Source: Tolypothrix sp. NIES-4075
Lineage (GTDB): Bacteria; Cyanobacteriota; Cyanobacteriia; Cyanobacteriales; Nostocaceae
Direction of reading: 5' to 3'
Assembly (NCBI RefSeq): GCF_002218085.1
Contig: NZ_BDUC01000010.1
Location: forward strand, 82,038-146,037
Length of the DNA: 64,000 nucleotides
The notes below the pieces were generated by a model, which ran no database searches, was not told where the DNA came from, and was given only the letters and a program-made list of their open reading frames with translations. Positions 53,697-63,375 of the stretch are shown piece by piece; positions within the stretch are counted from its first letter, which is position 1, and each line of letters opens with the position of its first letter. The position numbers and the translations under genes were made by a program.

Positions 53697-54326
53697 CTAC
53701 CCCACGCCAAGCGCTTCTAAGGCGGTTGTAATGCGATGAAGGACAACTTTATCGGTTTCTTGGGCTAAAGCCTGTTGTAGGGCTACTAGAGCCTCTGGTG
53801 TAGCAATTTCTGCCAGAGAAACTACAGCAGCGTAACGCAGTCCCCAATCTTCGGGAGAGGACAACGCCCAAGTTAGCTTGTCGAGAGTACGGTGGATGTT
53901 TTCTGGGTTGTTAGAAGTCTGCGCGATTCGTCCCAGCCCTCGTGCGGCGATGCGGCGGACATTTCCCTGGCAGTGATTGGCGACTGATGTACCGATAACT
54001 TCAGCTAATAGTTCAATTGCTTCCGGGTCGCCAATTTGGGCTAAAGCTTGAATAATGTGAGCTTGCAACCCTTGATCGCTAGAAGCATCAAAAGCAGCAA
54101 TTAACGGCTTTACTGATGCGGGTGCTAATTGTACCAAAAGTTTAACAGCAGCAGCACCAACAGAAGGATGGTGATGACTCAAAGCTGAAATTAACGCCTT
54201 GATAACTGATTGTTCTTTTATACCAGTAGCAGCTATGGCAGAAATTGAAGCGATCGCATCCGTTGGCGTCGAGGCGTGGTTTAATTGCAAAATCAAGCCG
54301 TCAATATCGTGATTGATTGTATTCAT
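53697..54326 (-). CDS. pecF: phycoviolobilin lyase-isomerase subunit PecF
   Basis: 209 aa of HEAT-like helices. The motif NHCQGN at residues 117-122, known to be needed for isomerisation in PecF, is intact, and CpcF lacks it. With PecE it attaches phycocyanobilin to Cys84 of PecA and isomerises it to phycoviolobilin. That chromophore gives phycoerythrocyanin its blue-shifted absorbance. Confidence 0.96.
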   Translation of the reverse strand: MNTINHDIDGLILQLNHASTPTDAIASISAIAATGIKEQSVIKALISALSHHHPSVGAAAVKLLVQLAPASVKPLIAAFDASSDQGLQAHIIQALAQIGDPEAIELLAEVIGTSVANHCQGNVRRIAARGLGRIAQTSNNPENIHRTLDKLTWALSSPEDWGLRYAAVVSLAEIATPEALVALQQALAQETDKVVLHRITTALEALGVG

Positions 54327-54359
54327 AGTTGAATGTTACTGATATTAAAAAAGGGACTA

Positions 54360-54470
54360 AGAGTCGTTAGTGGTTAGTAGTTAGTAGTTAGTGGTTAGTA
54401 GATAGTAGTTAGTAACGTACCAACTATCAACCAACAACCATCAACTAACAACTATCAACCAACAAACAAT
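54360..54470. repeat. TTAGTAG heptamer STRR between pecE and pecF
   Basis: TTAGTAG/TTAGTGG units at about 54366-54412 are followed by complementary CAACTAT/CAACCAA units at 54420-54462. Confidence 0.85.
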
Positions 54471-54485
54471 TCCTAGTCCCTAATC

Positions 54486-55256
54486 TCAAAGCTGAAATAA
54501 CAAATCATCAATTGCTTTGAAAATTAACTGTGATGTTTCCTTTTGTGAGTGCTGATTATCCAAAACAACTTCTAAAATTCGCTTCAAATTTAGCAGCTTC
54601 AAACTGTTAGGAACCTTAGCTGTCAAAATCGCCTCTACAGCTTGCTGATGACCAACAGAGCCTAAATCAAAAATCGCTGCCCAGCGCAAATACATATTCT
54701 CATGGTTGAGATTTTTAACAATACGTTCAATGTACTGGGGCTGTTGAGTCAAAAGATACATATACCGCGCCGCTGCACATTGTACCCGCTCAGAAGGATG
54801 ATGAAGAAAAGGCTCAACTAAAGAGCGAGCTGACCAAACTTGCAAAGTGGCTAGTGCTTCAATTAGCGCTTCATAAGGTTGCTCTTGAGTGGATTGCAAA
54901 AGCTGAAGCAAAGGAGTAGCCGCTTTTTCGTCTCCAATAGCGGCTAAAGCTTGAATTGCTGCTTCCCGCAAACGCAAATCAGTATCACATTCTAACGCTG
55001 CAATTAACGCGCTGACGGCTTGGGGATTTTGCAGTTGTCCCAGCGCTCGTGCGGCTTGACGGCGCAGGGGATACCCCCCTGACGGGATGCGATAGTTTGC
55101 ATCCGCAAGGGCATTACACAGCGCCTCACAGCCGGATTGTACCCGATGCTTCCCCAGCCACCAAGCAGCATAATAACGGATTTGATTATCTTCGCAAGAC
55201 AGCGCCGCGATCGCTGAATCCGGAGACAAAATCGGTTCGGGGTGTTGAGTATTCAT
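54486..55256 (-). CDS. pecE: phycoviolobilin lyase-isomerase subunit PecE
   Basis: 256 aa, paralogue of CpcE. It has the shared signature IRYYAAWWLGKHRV and SGGYPLRRQAARALGQLQ, followed by HEAT-like repeats. It forms the PecE/PecF enzyme acting on PecA Cys84. Identity as PecE rather than CpcE is set by its place between pecC and pecF and by the NHCQGN partner next door. Confidence 0.94.
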   Translation of the reverse strand: MNTQHPEPILSPDSAIAALSCEDNQIRYYAAWWLGKHRVQSGCEALCNALADANYRIPSGGYPLRRQAARALGQLQNPQAVSALIAALECDTDLRLREAAIQALAAIGDEKAATPLLQLLQSTQEQPYEALIEALATLQVWSARSLVEPFLHHPSERVQCAAARYMYLLTQQPQYIERIVKNLNHENMYLRWAAIFDLGSVGHQQAVEAILTAKVPNSLKLLNLKRILEVVLDNQHSQKETSQLIFKAIDDLLFQL

Positions 55257-55373
55257 AAGAATGGGGAGTGGGGAGTGGGGGGGAGTGGGGGAGTGGGGGA
55301 GTGGGGGGAAAGAATTATTCTCATTGTCCTCCTTGTCCCCCTTGTCTCCTTGTCCCCCCTCTCCCCTCTTCTC
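55257..55373. repeat. G-rich GGGGAGT repeats and C-rich complement between pecC and pecE
   Basis: GGGGAGT units run at 55263-55308, and a CCTTGTCCCC/CTCCCC tract lies at 55330-55370. Purine and pyrimidine arms could pair. Confidence 0.8.
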
Positions 55374-56204
55374 CTACACTTGGGAAATATTGACGATCTT
55401 CCCACCGCGCTTGTGGATTTCTTGGTATGTGGCGGAGAGTCGTTCGTAGGGTACGGTGTAAACTTGTACGCTACGACGCACTGCTGCTTTAGAGCCAATT
55501 CCACCAGCGATCGCTTGAATCACAAACATGCGAGAATCTCCTTTTGGAGCCGCACTGATTAACGTCGGTGCTGTTGAGGTAAAACGACTGTCCGCTGATG
55601 AAGGTGCCGAAATCCAGTTAGCCGAATTCATCGAGATTTTTGACCGCAAGCGTGAATTTTTACGCCCCCATTGCGCGTTATCACTGTTACCATCACCGCG
55701 ATAAAGCTCAAATATGCGGTTATATCCTACAGTCTTCATTCCCGGAATTGATTGAAATCCACGGTAATAAGGAACGACAGAAGTACCAAAAGCATTTTCG
55801 TATTCTGTGCCGTAAATGTAAGACTCAATATCCGCATCGTAGCCACGAGATGCGTAAAGGTCTGTATGATAAGCAATTTCTGATTGGTCGTAAGGAGCGC
55901 GTCCTAATAAGTGCTTGTAGTTCAACTCAATAAAACGCCCTTGGGAATTACTGTAGAAAAAGCATTCCTTGTAAAATTCAGATTTTGCTAAAATCTCGAT
56001 GAATTGTTGAACGTTGATTTTGCCGTTACGTAACAAAGCTTCAGCGCTACTAAATTTTTGACTTGCGTATACTCCTTGACGCCCAAAAACTTGTTCGTAA
56101 GCAGCCTTGAATAGTATTCGCAAATCATCTTGAGTCCAATTTTGGCGAAGCTCAACTTTTTTGCCGATTAAATCTCTAATCCCTAGTCTTTCTGCAACAG
56201 TCAT
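55374..56204 (-). CDS. pecC: phycoerythrocyanin rod linker PecC
   Basis: 276 aa. The PBS-linker domain (about 25-180: LFKAAYEQVFGRQGVYA, NYKHLLGRAPYDQSEIAYH) and the C-terminal CpcD-like domain (about 220-275: RMFVIQAIAGG, YTVPYERLSATYQEI) have the same layout as CpcC. It joins phycoerythrocyanin discs at the distal rod end. It is preceded by pecA with a 186-bp gap. Confidence 0.95.
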   Translation of the reverse strand: MTVAERLGIRDLIGKKVELRQNWTQDDLRILFKAAYEQVFGRQGVYASQKFSSAEALLRNGKINVQQFIEILAKSEFYKECFFYSNSQGRFIELNYKHLLGRAPYDQSEIAYHTDLYASRGYDADIESYIYGTEYENAFGTSVVPYYRGFQSIPGMKTVGYNRIFELYRGDGNSDNAQWGRKNSRLRSKISMNSANWISAPSSADSRFTSTAPTLISAAPKGDSRMFVIQAIAGGIGSKAAVRRSVQVYTVPYERLSATYQEIHKRGGKIVNISQV

Positions 56205-56390
56205 CTTGCTAATCGCTCCTAAGCATTCGATTTTTCTTATTAATAAAATTGGGTCTTTGAAATTACATAAAGACTGAAAATAAAGATAAACAATACTGTT
56301 TGTAGTAGCGCTACACTACGACAAAACATTTAATTTTGCCTATCTAATTAATCAGTAATTATCTATTTCCAAAGACCCAAGAGTTTTGCC

Positions 56391-56879
56391 TTAGCTCAAT
56401 GCGTTGATTGCATAATTGAGGTAAGTATTAGCTTCACCAGCTACGTCACCACTCAAACCATGATTGTCACGGACAAATTCTAAGGCAGCTACATACCAGC
56501 TAGGAGATAAACCAAGAGCGCTGTTGAGTTCGCTCAAACCTGCAACCACATATTCATCTAATGGTCCAGTTCCACCAACTACACAGCAATAGCTGATGGT
56601 GCGGAGGTAGTGGTCGATGTCACGCACGCACTTAGATTTACCTTCGCTTGAAGAAGCGTATTGAGGTCCTTCCATTTGCGTGGTGTAGGGGAACTTTTGA
56701 TAAACGTGATTGGCTGCTGCTTCCGACCATTTCTTACCATTATCAGAGAAAGCTTTGGCGGCATCTAAACCTGCACGAGCGCGGTTGAAACGACCAAATA
56801 CCGCTTGCATTTCGGTATTGCTGAGGTAAGATCCGCGAACATCTGCGGAGGCGATCGCTTCAGTCAATGGGGTTTTCAT
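56391..56879 (-). CDS. pecA: phycoerythrocyanin alpha subunit
   Basis: 162 aa from the ATG at 56879. The frame extends to 56963, but those 28 codons overlap the pecB end and lack similarity. The phycoviolobilin-binding Cys84 lies in GKSKCVRDIDHYL. The closest relative in the window is CpcA. It differs in the chromophore surroundings (ISYCCVVGG against VTYCLVAGG). It is the photoactive, green-absorbing alpha subunit. Confidence 0.96.
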   Translation of the reverse strand: MKTPLTEAIASADVRGSYLSNTEMQAVFGRFNRARAGLDAAKAFSDNGKKWSEAAANHVYQKFPYTTQMEGPQYASSSEGKSKCVRDIDHYLRTISYCCVVGGTGPLDEYVVAGLSELNSALGLSPSWYVAALEFVRDNHGLSGDVAGEANTYLNYAINALS

Positions 56880-56934
56880 GATTCTCTTCTTCTTGTGATA
56901 ATTACTAAAAAAAATGCTTTGAAAAAATGCTTGC

Positions 56935-57453
56935 TTAAGCAACTGCGGAAGCTGCGCGATCAAAATAGCTAGCGACTTCAGACATCAACTGGCTGCAATC
57001 ACCTTTGGTGATATTGTTGGGGTCATTCGCAATATTCAGTGCAGATTCTTTCATCTTTTGAATTCCTGATGCTACTGCATCACCAGGAGTACCAAGTGCT
57101 TGATAAGTTTCACGCAAACCGTTCAAGCAGCGATCGTCCAATGCACTGGCATCGCCTGATAATATTGCATAGGTGACATAACGCAGAATAAATCCCATAT
57201 CGCGGATGCAAGCTGCTTGATTGCGGTTGTGGAAGCAAGCACCACCAGCATTGAATACTTGAGGACGTTCTGCAACTAAGGCGCGATAAGCATTTGCCAC
57301 AATCGAGGAAGCATTACTGGTAAGTCTGTTGACTGTATCTAAGCGCTTATTGCTATCACCAACCAATGCTGATAGTGCATTGATTTCGTCACTGCTTAGG
57401 TAAGAACCTTTTCTGTCGGCTTGTTCAACTACTCTGGAAAAAGCGTCAAGCAT
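56935..57453 (-). CDS. pecB: phycoerythrocyanin beta subunit
   Basis: 172 aa. Phycocyanobilin sites Cys82 (AACIRDMGFILRYVTYA) and Cys153 (ITKGDCSQL) are conserved. Residue 72 is Ala where CpcB has the methylated Asn, within GGACFHNRN. GAGGAA precedes the ATG at 57453. It is the first gene of the pec-cpc cluster. Confidence 0.96.
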   Translation of the reverse strand: MLDAFSRVVEQADRKGSYLSSDEINALSALVGDSNKRLDTVNRLTSNASSIVANAYRALVAERPQVFNAGGACFHNRNQAACIRDMGFILRYVTYAILSGDASALDDRCLNGLRETYQALGTPGDAVASGIQKMKESALNIANDPNNITKGDCSQLMSEVASYFDRAASAVA

Positions 57454-58099
57454 TTCTTAAATTCCTCTGAAAATCATGGCAGTTATTTTTCGGTTAAAAA
57501 CAATTAACTCATCATTGCCATTAATATAAATCTGGCAATAATCGCACATCAAAAATACTGAAAACACTTTATTAATGTGCAATCAAGTAATTTGAAACAA
57601 CGTTTTTTTGCTTGTTGTAATTGCTTTTAAAACCTTGTTTGTATTTTATATATCGATTGAGTTCCTTTTTTGTTAAGTTTTTTCAATTTGTGTAAAACTC
57701 TACAGCAATTCCTGAAAATCATTACCAGTAAGGGTTTGTTCAAGTTAATTTACTAAATACTTTACAATTGCATACTTTTATTTACATCGCTTAATGCAAT
57801 CGTGTTTATACTGATTTTTGTCGTAATCAGCAAATTAATCAACTCTAAGTATTGTAGTCTGCTAAAGCGTTATAAAGATTATGTAAATAAAATTATGTAT
57901 TTGATGTCACAAGTTCTCGTAAATTAAGTAGAGTAAAAATGCTCATGATTTAAAACTGTAAATATAAAGCTGAAATCCTTGACGCAAGCGGTTATTGCCA
58001 CGATTTAGGGCAACTTTGATGCAGCAGTTATTTATAACTTTTTGTAAAGCTTAATTAAGAAAACTCGGAAAAATTTATCAGATTTCTCAGATTTTATGC
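57454..58099. other. pec upstream region
   Basis: About 650 bp, AT-rich, between pecB and the pseudouridine synthase gene, both on the minus strand. It must hold the light-regulated pec promoter. No gene, repeat or confident promoter boxes were found. Confidence 0.5.
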
Positions 58100-59032
58100 C
58101 TAAGAGGAGATGGCAGCGCGTCTTCGGAGAACTTCTAGCAGAGTTGTGAAAGTTTGGGGAGGGGGTGCTGTCACTTCAATCAACTCTCCAGACAGCGGAT
58201 GTTGTAACTGAAGTCGCCAAGCGTGCAATGCTTGACCGGGTAGGTTTACACCTATGGAACGATTGGAACTATAAATAGGGTCGCCGACAATGGGATGATT
58301 AATTTGGGCGCTATGTACGCGAATTTGATGGGTGCGACCAGTTTCTAGCTGGAAGTGCATTAATGTATAGTTGCCCAAGCGTTCTAATATTCGCCAATGA
58401 GTGACAGCGTTGCGTCCACCTTGTTCAACGGGTACGATCGCCATTTTTTTGCGGTCTTGTGGATGCCGACCAATCGGCAGTTCAATTGTACCACTTTCCG
58501 TTTTAGTAGCACCGTAGACAATACCTAAATATTCTCTGCGTGCGGTTTTGGCTTTGAGTTGTGCTTGCAGATGTTGATGAGCAAGTTCTGTTTTGGCGAT
58601 CGCGATCGCTCCGGTGGTATCCTTATCTAATCGATGGACAATTCCCGGACGTTGCACACCGCCAATACCTGGTAAATTAGGACAATGAGCTAACAAAGCA
58701 TTTACCAACGTTCCATCTGGATGACCGGGTGCAGGATGAACGACTAAGCCGGCGGGTTTATTGAGAATAAGTAGAGAATCGTCTTCGTAGAGAATATCTA
58801 AGGGAATATCTTCGGCTTGCAGTTTTAGAGGTTCAGCTTCTGGTATTTCTAGAGTAATGCGATCGCCTGCTTTGACAGTTATCTTTTTAGATGTGCAGAC
58901 TTTGCCGTTGAGTTGAAGTTGACCTTGTTCGATTAACTGTTGAATGCGCGATCGCGATAATGGTAATTCTTGGGTAAGATAGCGGTCTAAGCGTACCCCG
59001 TTTTCTTCGACTTGTAAATTAAATTCAGTCAC
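58100..59032 (-). CDS. RluA-family 23S rRNA pseudouridine synthase (RluD-like)
   Basis: 310 aa. An N-terminal S4 RNA-binding domain (about 12-75: RLDRYLTQELPLSRSRIQQLI) is followed by the catalytic domain with HRLDKDTTG, whose Asp is the catalytic residue, and the RTHQIRVH segment. It converts uridine to pseudouridine in large-subunit rRNA. The exact position (RluC or RluD type) is not settled. It overlaps the upstream Uma2 gene by 4 bp (ATGA). Confidence 0.93.
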   Translation of the reverse strand: MTEFNLQVEENGVRLDRYLTQELPLSRSRIQQLIEQGQLQLNGKVCTSKKITVKAGDRITLEIPEAEPLKLQAEDIPLDILYEDDSLLILNKPAGLVVHPAPGHPDGTLVNALLAHCPNLPGIGGVQRPGIVHRLDKDTTGAIAIAKTELAHQHLQAQLKAKTARREYLGIVYGATKTESGTIELPIGRHPQDRKKMAIVPVEQGGRNAVTHWRILERLGNYTLMHFQLETGRTHQIRVHSAQINHPIVGDPIYSSNRSIGVNLPGQALHAWRLQLQHPLSGELIEVTAPPPQTFTTLLEVLRRRAAISS

Positions 59033-59724
59033 AATTGTTCTGGATTAATTCCTCTTTCTTTTAGTAAAGTACGAAGAGCTTGCAACTGTGCTTCAGCTTG
59101 CTCTGCTCTTGCTTCAGCTTCTTCTGCTCTTGCTTCAGCCTGCTGTCGTTGTTGATCTAGTTCTAAATAGGTGAAAAATGGCTTACCTGAGGGTGAGAAA
59201 ATTTGTAGTTTTTCCTTCGATAACTCAAAGCGCACCCCTAATCTCGGACTCACCCAACCAGTCATCTGGTCAATTACTTCTAAACTTGATTCACGACGCC
59301 GCCAACCTGTTAAGTCTACAACATCAGGTTTATACAGATAATATTCTTCTACGCCGTAGCGTTCATAAAACTCAAATTTCTTAGCCATCTGGGAGAGACG
59401 GTTTCCTGGGGACCAAATTTCAAACACTACCTGCGGGGGAATGTTATCTTCTAGCCACTGTTGATAAGAGCCTCGGTATCCTTTCGGTCTGCCAAATACT
59501 ACCATTACGTCAGGAGCTAGGCGAAGGTTATTATCGCCTTCAACTGGATACCATAGTAAGTCACCAGCCACAAACACATGCGGATCGTTAGCAAACAACA
59601 ACTCTAAGTTTTCTTTAATCCAGACAATTAATTGAAACTGTTCAGTATTGTCCGCCATTGGTTCTCCGTCGCTGTCGGGGTAGATGATATTTTTTCGGCT
59701 GGACGATGACAAGTGTGTAACCAT
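59029..59724 (-). CDS. Uma2-family endonuclease-like protein with coiled-coil tail
   Basis: 231 aa. The PD-(D/E)xK-like core has LRLAPDVMVVFG, VFEIWSPGN and the KFEFYERYGVEEYYLY segment. Residues of about 180-225 form an Ala/Glu/Arg coiled coil (QQAEARAEEAEARAEQAEAQ), repeated AEARAE units that grew by short duplications. It ends by translational coupling into the pseudouridine synthase gene. Target unknown. Confidence 0.88.
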   Translation of the reverse strand: MVTHLSSSSRKNIIYPDSDGEPMADNTEQFQLIVWIKENLELLFANDPHVFVAGDLLWYPVEGDNNLRLAPDVMVVFGRPKGYRGSYQQWLEDNIPPQVVFEIWSPGNRLSQMAKKFEFYERYGVEEYYLYKPDVVDLTGWRRRESSLEVIDQMTGWVSPRLGVRFELSKEKLQIFSPSGKPFFTYLELDQQRQQAEARAEEAEARAEQAEAQLQALRTLLKERGINPEQL

Positions 59725-60768
59725 TGCTGTCAGTTTTTTTGACTGGTGGTGTTATTAATTTTAACGAAAGTGGCGATCGCTTTTTTCCAAGCAAAATGTT
59801 ATTCCTTGGCAGATAGCAAAATAATTTCTAACAAACTGTTTTTATTTATACGATTGTTATAATTAAGTAAAAGCACGTAATATATTATAATTGATAAAAT
59901 ATTTCCGACTAATTATATATTTATCGTTCATAGTTTCTTTACTTTATCCAAATTATTTTTACATAGTTTTTAACTGTTTTAAAAAATTTGGAGTAACCTA
60001 AATACTAGGAGTAGCTTACTACATCTACCATTTAGGTGAAAATTTTCCTTTTTCAGACATGCATTATGGTTTTTGAGTTTCGCTGCCAAGTTGAGAATTT
60101 GGTATTTAGAATTCTCTAGGTGAAGAAGGAATCACCAAACAACGCGATTAGCATGTTTTGTATACTGATGAAGGAATTGCCTTCTTCTGAGTGATTAGCC
60201 GCTGCATCTGATTACACTCCTTCGCTACGTAAATTATCAGATACCTCACTTTTATTAGGAGTTTGCCATTTTTGTTTCTAAAGCGAAGATATTGCCCAAA
60301 CTTGGGAAAAAAGCTCTACAATCCGACATTTGGGTAATATTTTCAACTTTGATAAACTAGATACGCAACGAATGCTGCTTTGCACTCTTAGTTGCGAGAA
60401 GTCGTGCAATGGTTGTGAGACAAGTTGATTAAGGAGCAAATTTTGCTTTTTTTTCCCAGAAAATAAATTACAATCTCACACCTCGAAACACGCTCAACAC
60501 CGTTATTCTAGCACCGCGCCCAGTAGCGCTGAACCTCTATGTCGGCGTTTAAGCTACTGTTAGATTAGCGAAAGATACAGAATGTACAATCTGATTTTTG
60601 GAATACTGTTGAATGGCAATAATTTGAGCCATTTTGCTATTTGGCAATAATAGCATGGCGTGTCTCTTCTATTCGCCTCCAGTAACCATGACAATATACC
60701 TGTGAATTCCGGACAGGATATTGACCAATTTCAATTGCAAATATTAATTTTATATAAGAGCCGTAGCA
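59725..60768. other. gene-free region of about 1 kb
   Basis: Bordered by divergent genes. 59780-60000 is very AT-rich. No frame of credible length, no repeat family of the window and no tRNA was found. It may contain promoters for both flanking genes or an unannotated RNA. Confidence 0.55.
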
Positions 60769-61854
60769 ATGAAGACACTTCCCATTAGTAGATACAGATT
60801 TTTCCAGAAGCTACAACCCCTCTCTCTATTGACCAAAATTAGTAATAAGTCTGTTACTGGTTGTTTGCAAGTATTCAGTACCACAGGTTCTTGGTCAATC
60901 TATATAGAGTCAGGTAAATTAACTTATGGCTGCTACTCAGATCGCGTCTTTGAGATGCTTTACAAAAATTTGCAGCGATTGAGTCAACATATTCCCGCTT
61001 TTCCGAAAGGAATTTACGAGCAGTTACGGGCAATATTTGAAACAGGTATTGATAATGAAGCAATACCGAATCCAGATTATCTAGCTATTTGCTGGTTAGT
61101 TAATCAAAAGTATCTTAGCCCAACGCAAGCGGGGATTTTGATAGAGCAATTAGCAATAGAAGTTTTGGAATCGTTTTTGAAATTGCAAGAGGGAAGTTAT
61201 GAGTTTACTCATGAAAGCTTTCTTGATGATATGCCAAAGTTCTGTCATTTGAATTTGCGATCGCTTGTCGAAAAGAGTCAGAAGCGAGCTTCATACCGCA
61301 AAAATACTCAGTCCCAAGTTTCCCAAGCACAGCGATCGCAATTTTTACGCGAACCTCAACCAAAATCGCAACAATTACCCAGACAAAACCGCTATAAACC
61401 GATAGAAAATCCTAACTCGGCTTCACCTCGCGATGTTCACATTGCTGATAAAAGTATACAGCAAAACAACCAGCAGTCAACAGAGAAGAAACTTTATAAA
61501 ATCTTCTGCATTGATGATAGTCCCACAGTGTTGAATGCAATGAAAAGCTTTTTAGATGAGCAAATGTTTTCTGTTATTGCAGTTAACGAACCATTAAAAG
61601 CTTTAATGCAAATTCTCCGTACCAAACCAGATGTAATTTTATTAGATATTGAAATGCCGAATTTAGATGGATATGAATTATGCTCTTTGTTGCGGAAACA
61701 TTCATATTTTAAAAATACACCTGTGATTATGGTTACAGGTAGGACAGGATTAATAGATAGAGCTAAAGCAAAGATAGTTAGAGCTTCTGGCTATTTAACT
61801 AAGCCTTTTACACAAGTAGATTTATTGAAAACTGTTTTTCAACACATTGTTTAA
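60769..61854 (+). CDS. PATAN-domain response regulator (PatA/PixG-type)
   Basis: 361 aa. Residues of about 10-165 match the PATAN/DUF4388 type (SLLTKISNKSVTGCLQVFS, ESGKLTYGCYSDRV). A Gln/Ser/Asn-rich linker (170-235) follows. The C-terminal CheY-like receiver has the acidic pair IDDS, phosphoacceptor D293 in LLDIEMP, the Thr in VTGR and Lys in LTKPF. Such regulators control motility or heterocyst patterning in cyanobacteria. No downstream chemotaxis-type genes are in the window, so the pathway is not known. Confidence 0.9.
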   Translation: MKTLPISRYRFFQKLQPLSLLTKISNKSVTGCLQVFSTTGSWSIYIESGKLTYGCYSDRVFEMLYKNLQRLSQHIPAFPKGIYEQLRAIFETGIDNEAIPNPDYLAICWLVNQKYLSPTQAGILIEQLAIEVLESFLKLQEGSYEFTHESFLDDMPKFCHLNLRSLVEKSQKRASYRKNTQSQVSQAQRSQFLREPQPKSQQLPRQNRYKPIENPNSASPRDVHIADKSIQQNNQQSTEKKLYKIFCIDDSPTVLNAMKSFLDEQMFSVIAVNEPLKALMQILRTKPDVILLDIEMPNLDGYELCSLLRKHSYFKNTPVIMVTGRTGLIDRAKAKIVRASGYLTKPFTQVDLLKTVFQHIV

Positions 61855-62589
61855 TTTAGCAATCAGGATAATTAAGACGCTAAACTAACTTATTTATGCT
61901 AAAAAATTTAACTTTTAGTGTTAGTTGCTTTGGCAGAATTATGATGCTTGCATCCCTACACTATTAAAGTGACTGCCGCTAAAAATGCTCTAGTAATGGT
62001 GGCAATGAGCGGGTTTTAGTTGTGTTGCTTTCTCAAAATAAATCTGGCTAATCAACAAGTTTTGAGTGTAATTTACAGTTACAACAAATTAAGCTAATCA
62101 GCATTTTATGACTTGGAGATAAAATGCTGACATCTATAACTCAAGCTTTACAGCCGCAAACAGCTACTGGTGCAATTTAATTAGTGGCTGCGTGGATCTA
62201 CATTCTACCATAAGCAGGTGAAAAATTGCAATTCATACCTGACAAATCTAATCTTACTAAGCTATAGCGATCGCATATGTCAAAACCCTTATTTATTAGT
62301 ATCTTTGACTTTCTTGATCAAAGCCAAATTACTAATAATAAAGAAAGTTTTGCGCGACTGGTTACAATTTTTGCTAAATAACGAGGGCTGCGTTCTTTGA
62401 TTTGAATAAAATCGATCTAAAAGGTTGCAAGTGAAAGTCGTAAAGTTTACCGAAGAACCCCGCTTCCATTCCTCTTTTTTGGAAAGCTTTGATGCCTGCG
62501 GCAACCCCTTCTCCTTCACCAGACGCTCCGCGAACGGGGAACGGATAGCGTAGCGTTAGCGAGTCCGCGAGCGTCGGAAACCTCCATGC
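61855..62589. other. gene-free region with an interspersed repeat at 62519-62580
   Basis: About 735 bp. The right end holds AGACGCTCCGCGAACGGGG and GCGTAGCGTTAGCGAGTCCG, a typical cyanobacterial hairpin repeat near the 3' end of cobA. The same type appears inside the M50 gene at 7200-7240. The rest has no supported gene. Confidence 0.55.
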
Positions 62590-63375
62590 TTATACCGGAC
62601 GACAAGCAGATAAAATGCTGTGCATGTTCACCACAGATCCAATTACAGCGATCGCCGGCGCTCCAAATCCAGTTGTCTCTACTTGCTCTACAATTGTCTT
62701 TAATTTACCAATTAATTCTTCCTGTTCTGGTCTTGTACCCCAACGCACTAAAGCGATCGGCGTTTCTAAATCCAACCCGGCAGCATGTAACTCTTGGACA
62801 ATGTAGGGTAAATTGTGAATTCCCATATAAATCACAATCGTTTCTGAACCGTGAGCGATCGCATTCCAGTTTACTGTCGGTTGGTACTTCCCCGCAGCTT
62901 CGTGACCAGTTACAAATGTCACCGAAGAACTATACAAGCGATGAGTTAAAGGAATACCCGCATAAGCGGTCGCGGCGATTCCCGAAGTAATACCGGGCAC
63001 AACTTCGGTGGGTATCCCAGCTTTCACCAATTCTTCCATTTCTTCGCCACCGCGACCAAAGATAAACGGATCGCCACCTTTTAGCCGCACCACTATTGCA
63101 TTAGTATGTGCTTTATCAATCAATAACTGCGTAGTTTCTGACTGTAATAAAGAATGTCGCCCCATTCGCTTACCGGCGTTTATTTTCTCTGCGTTAGGAT
63201 TAATCATTGCGAGAATTGCCGGACTTACTAAAGCATCATAAATGACGACATCGGCACATTCCAACAAAGCTTTACCCTTAAGAGTCATTAATCCCGGATC
63301 GCCGGGTCCCGCACCGACTAAATAAACTTTTCCCAAATATTTCTTTTCTACTTCGTTGGTGTCTTCGCGGTTCAT
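62590..63375 (-). CDS. cobA: uroporphyrinogen-III C-methyltransferase
   Basis: 261 aa from the ATG at 63375, which overlaps the upstream stop as ATGA; the frame reaches 63393. The SAM-binding start VYLVGAGPGDPGLMTLKG and the VVRLKGGDPFIFGRGGEE segment are canonical. It methylates uroporphyrinogen III at C2 and C7 to give precorrin-2 for siroheme or cobalamin. It is coupled to the CbiX-like chelatase upstream, which fits siroheme synthesis. Confidence 0.95.
   Translation of the reverse strand: MNREDTNEVEKKYLGKVYLVGAGPGDPGLMTLKGKALLECADVVIYDALVSPAILAMINPNAEKINAGKRMGRHSLLQSETTQLLIDKAHTNAIVVRLKGGDPFIFGRGGEEMEELVKAGIPTEVVPGITSGIAATAYAGIPLTHRLYSSSVTFVTGHEAAGKYQPTVNWNAIAHGSETIVIYMGIHNLPYIVQELHAAGLDLETPIALVRWGTRPEQEELIGKLKTIVEQVETTGFGAPAIAVIGSVVNMHSILSACRPV

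Noticed and set aside
62289..62519. Minus-strand 76-codon frame
   Set aside because: No similarity or ribosome site; low-quality composition in a repeat-bearing gap.
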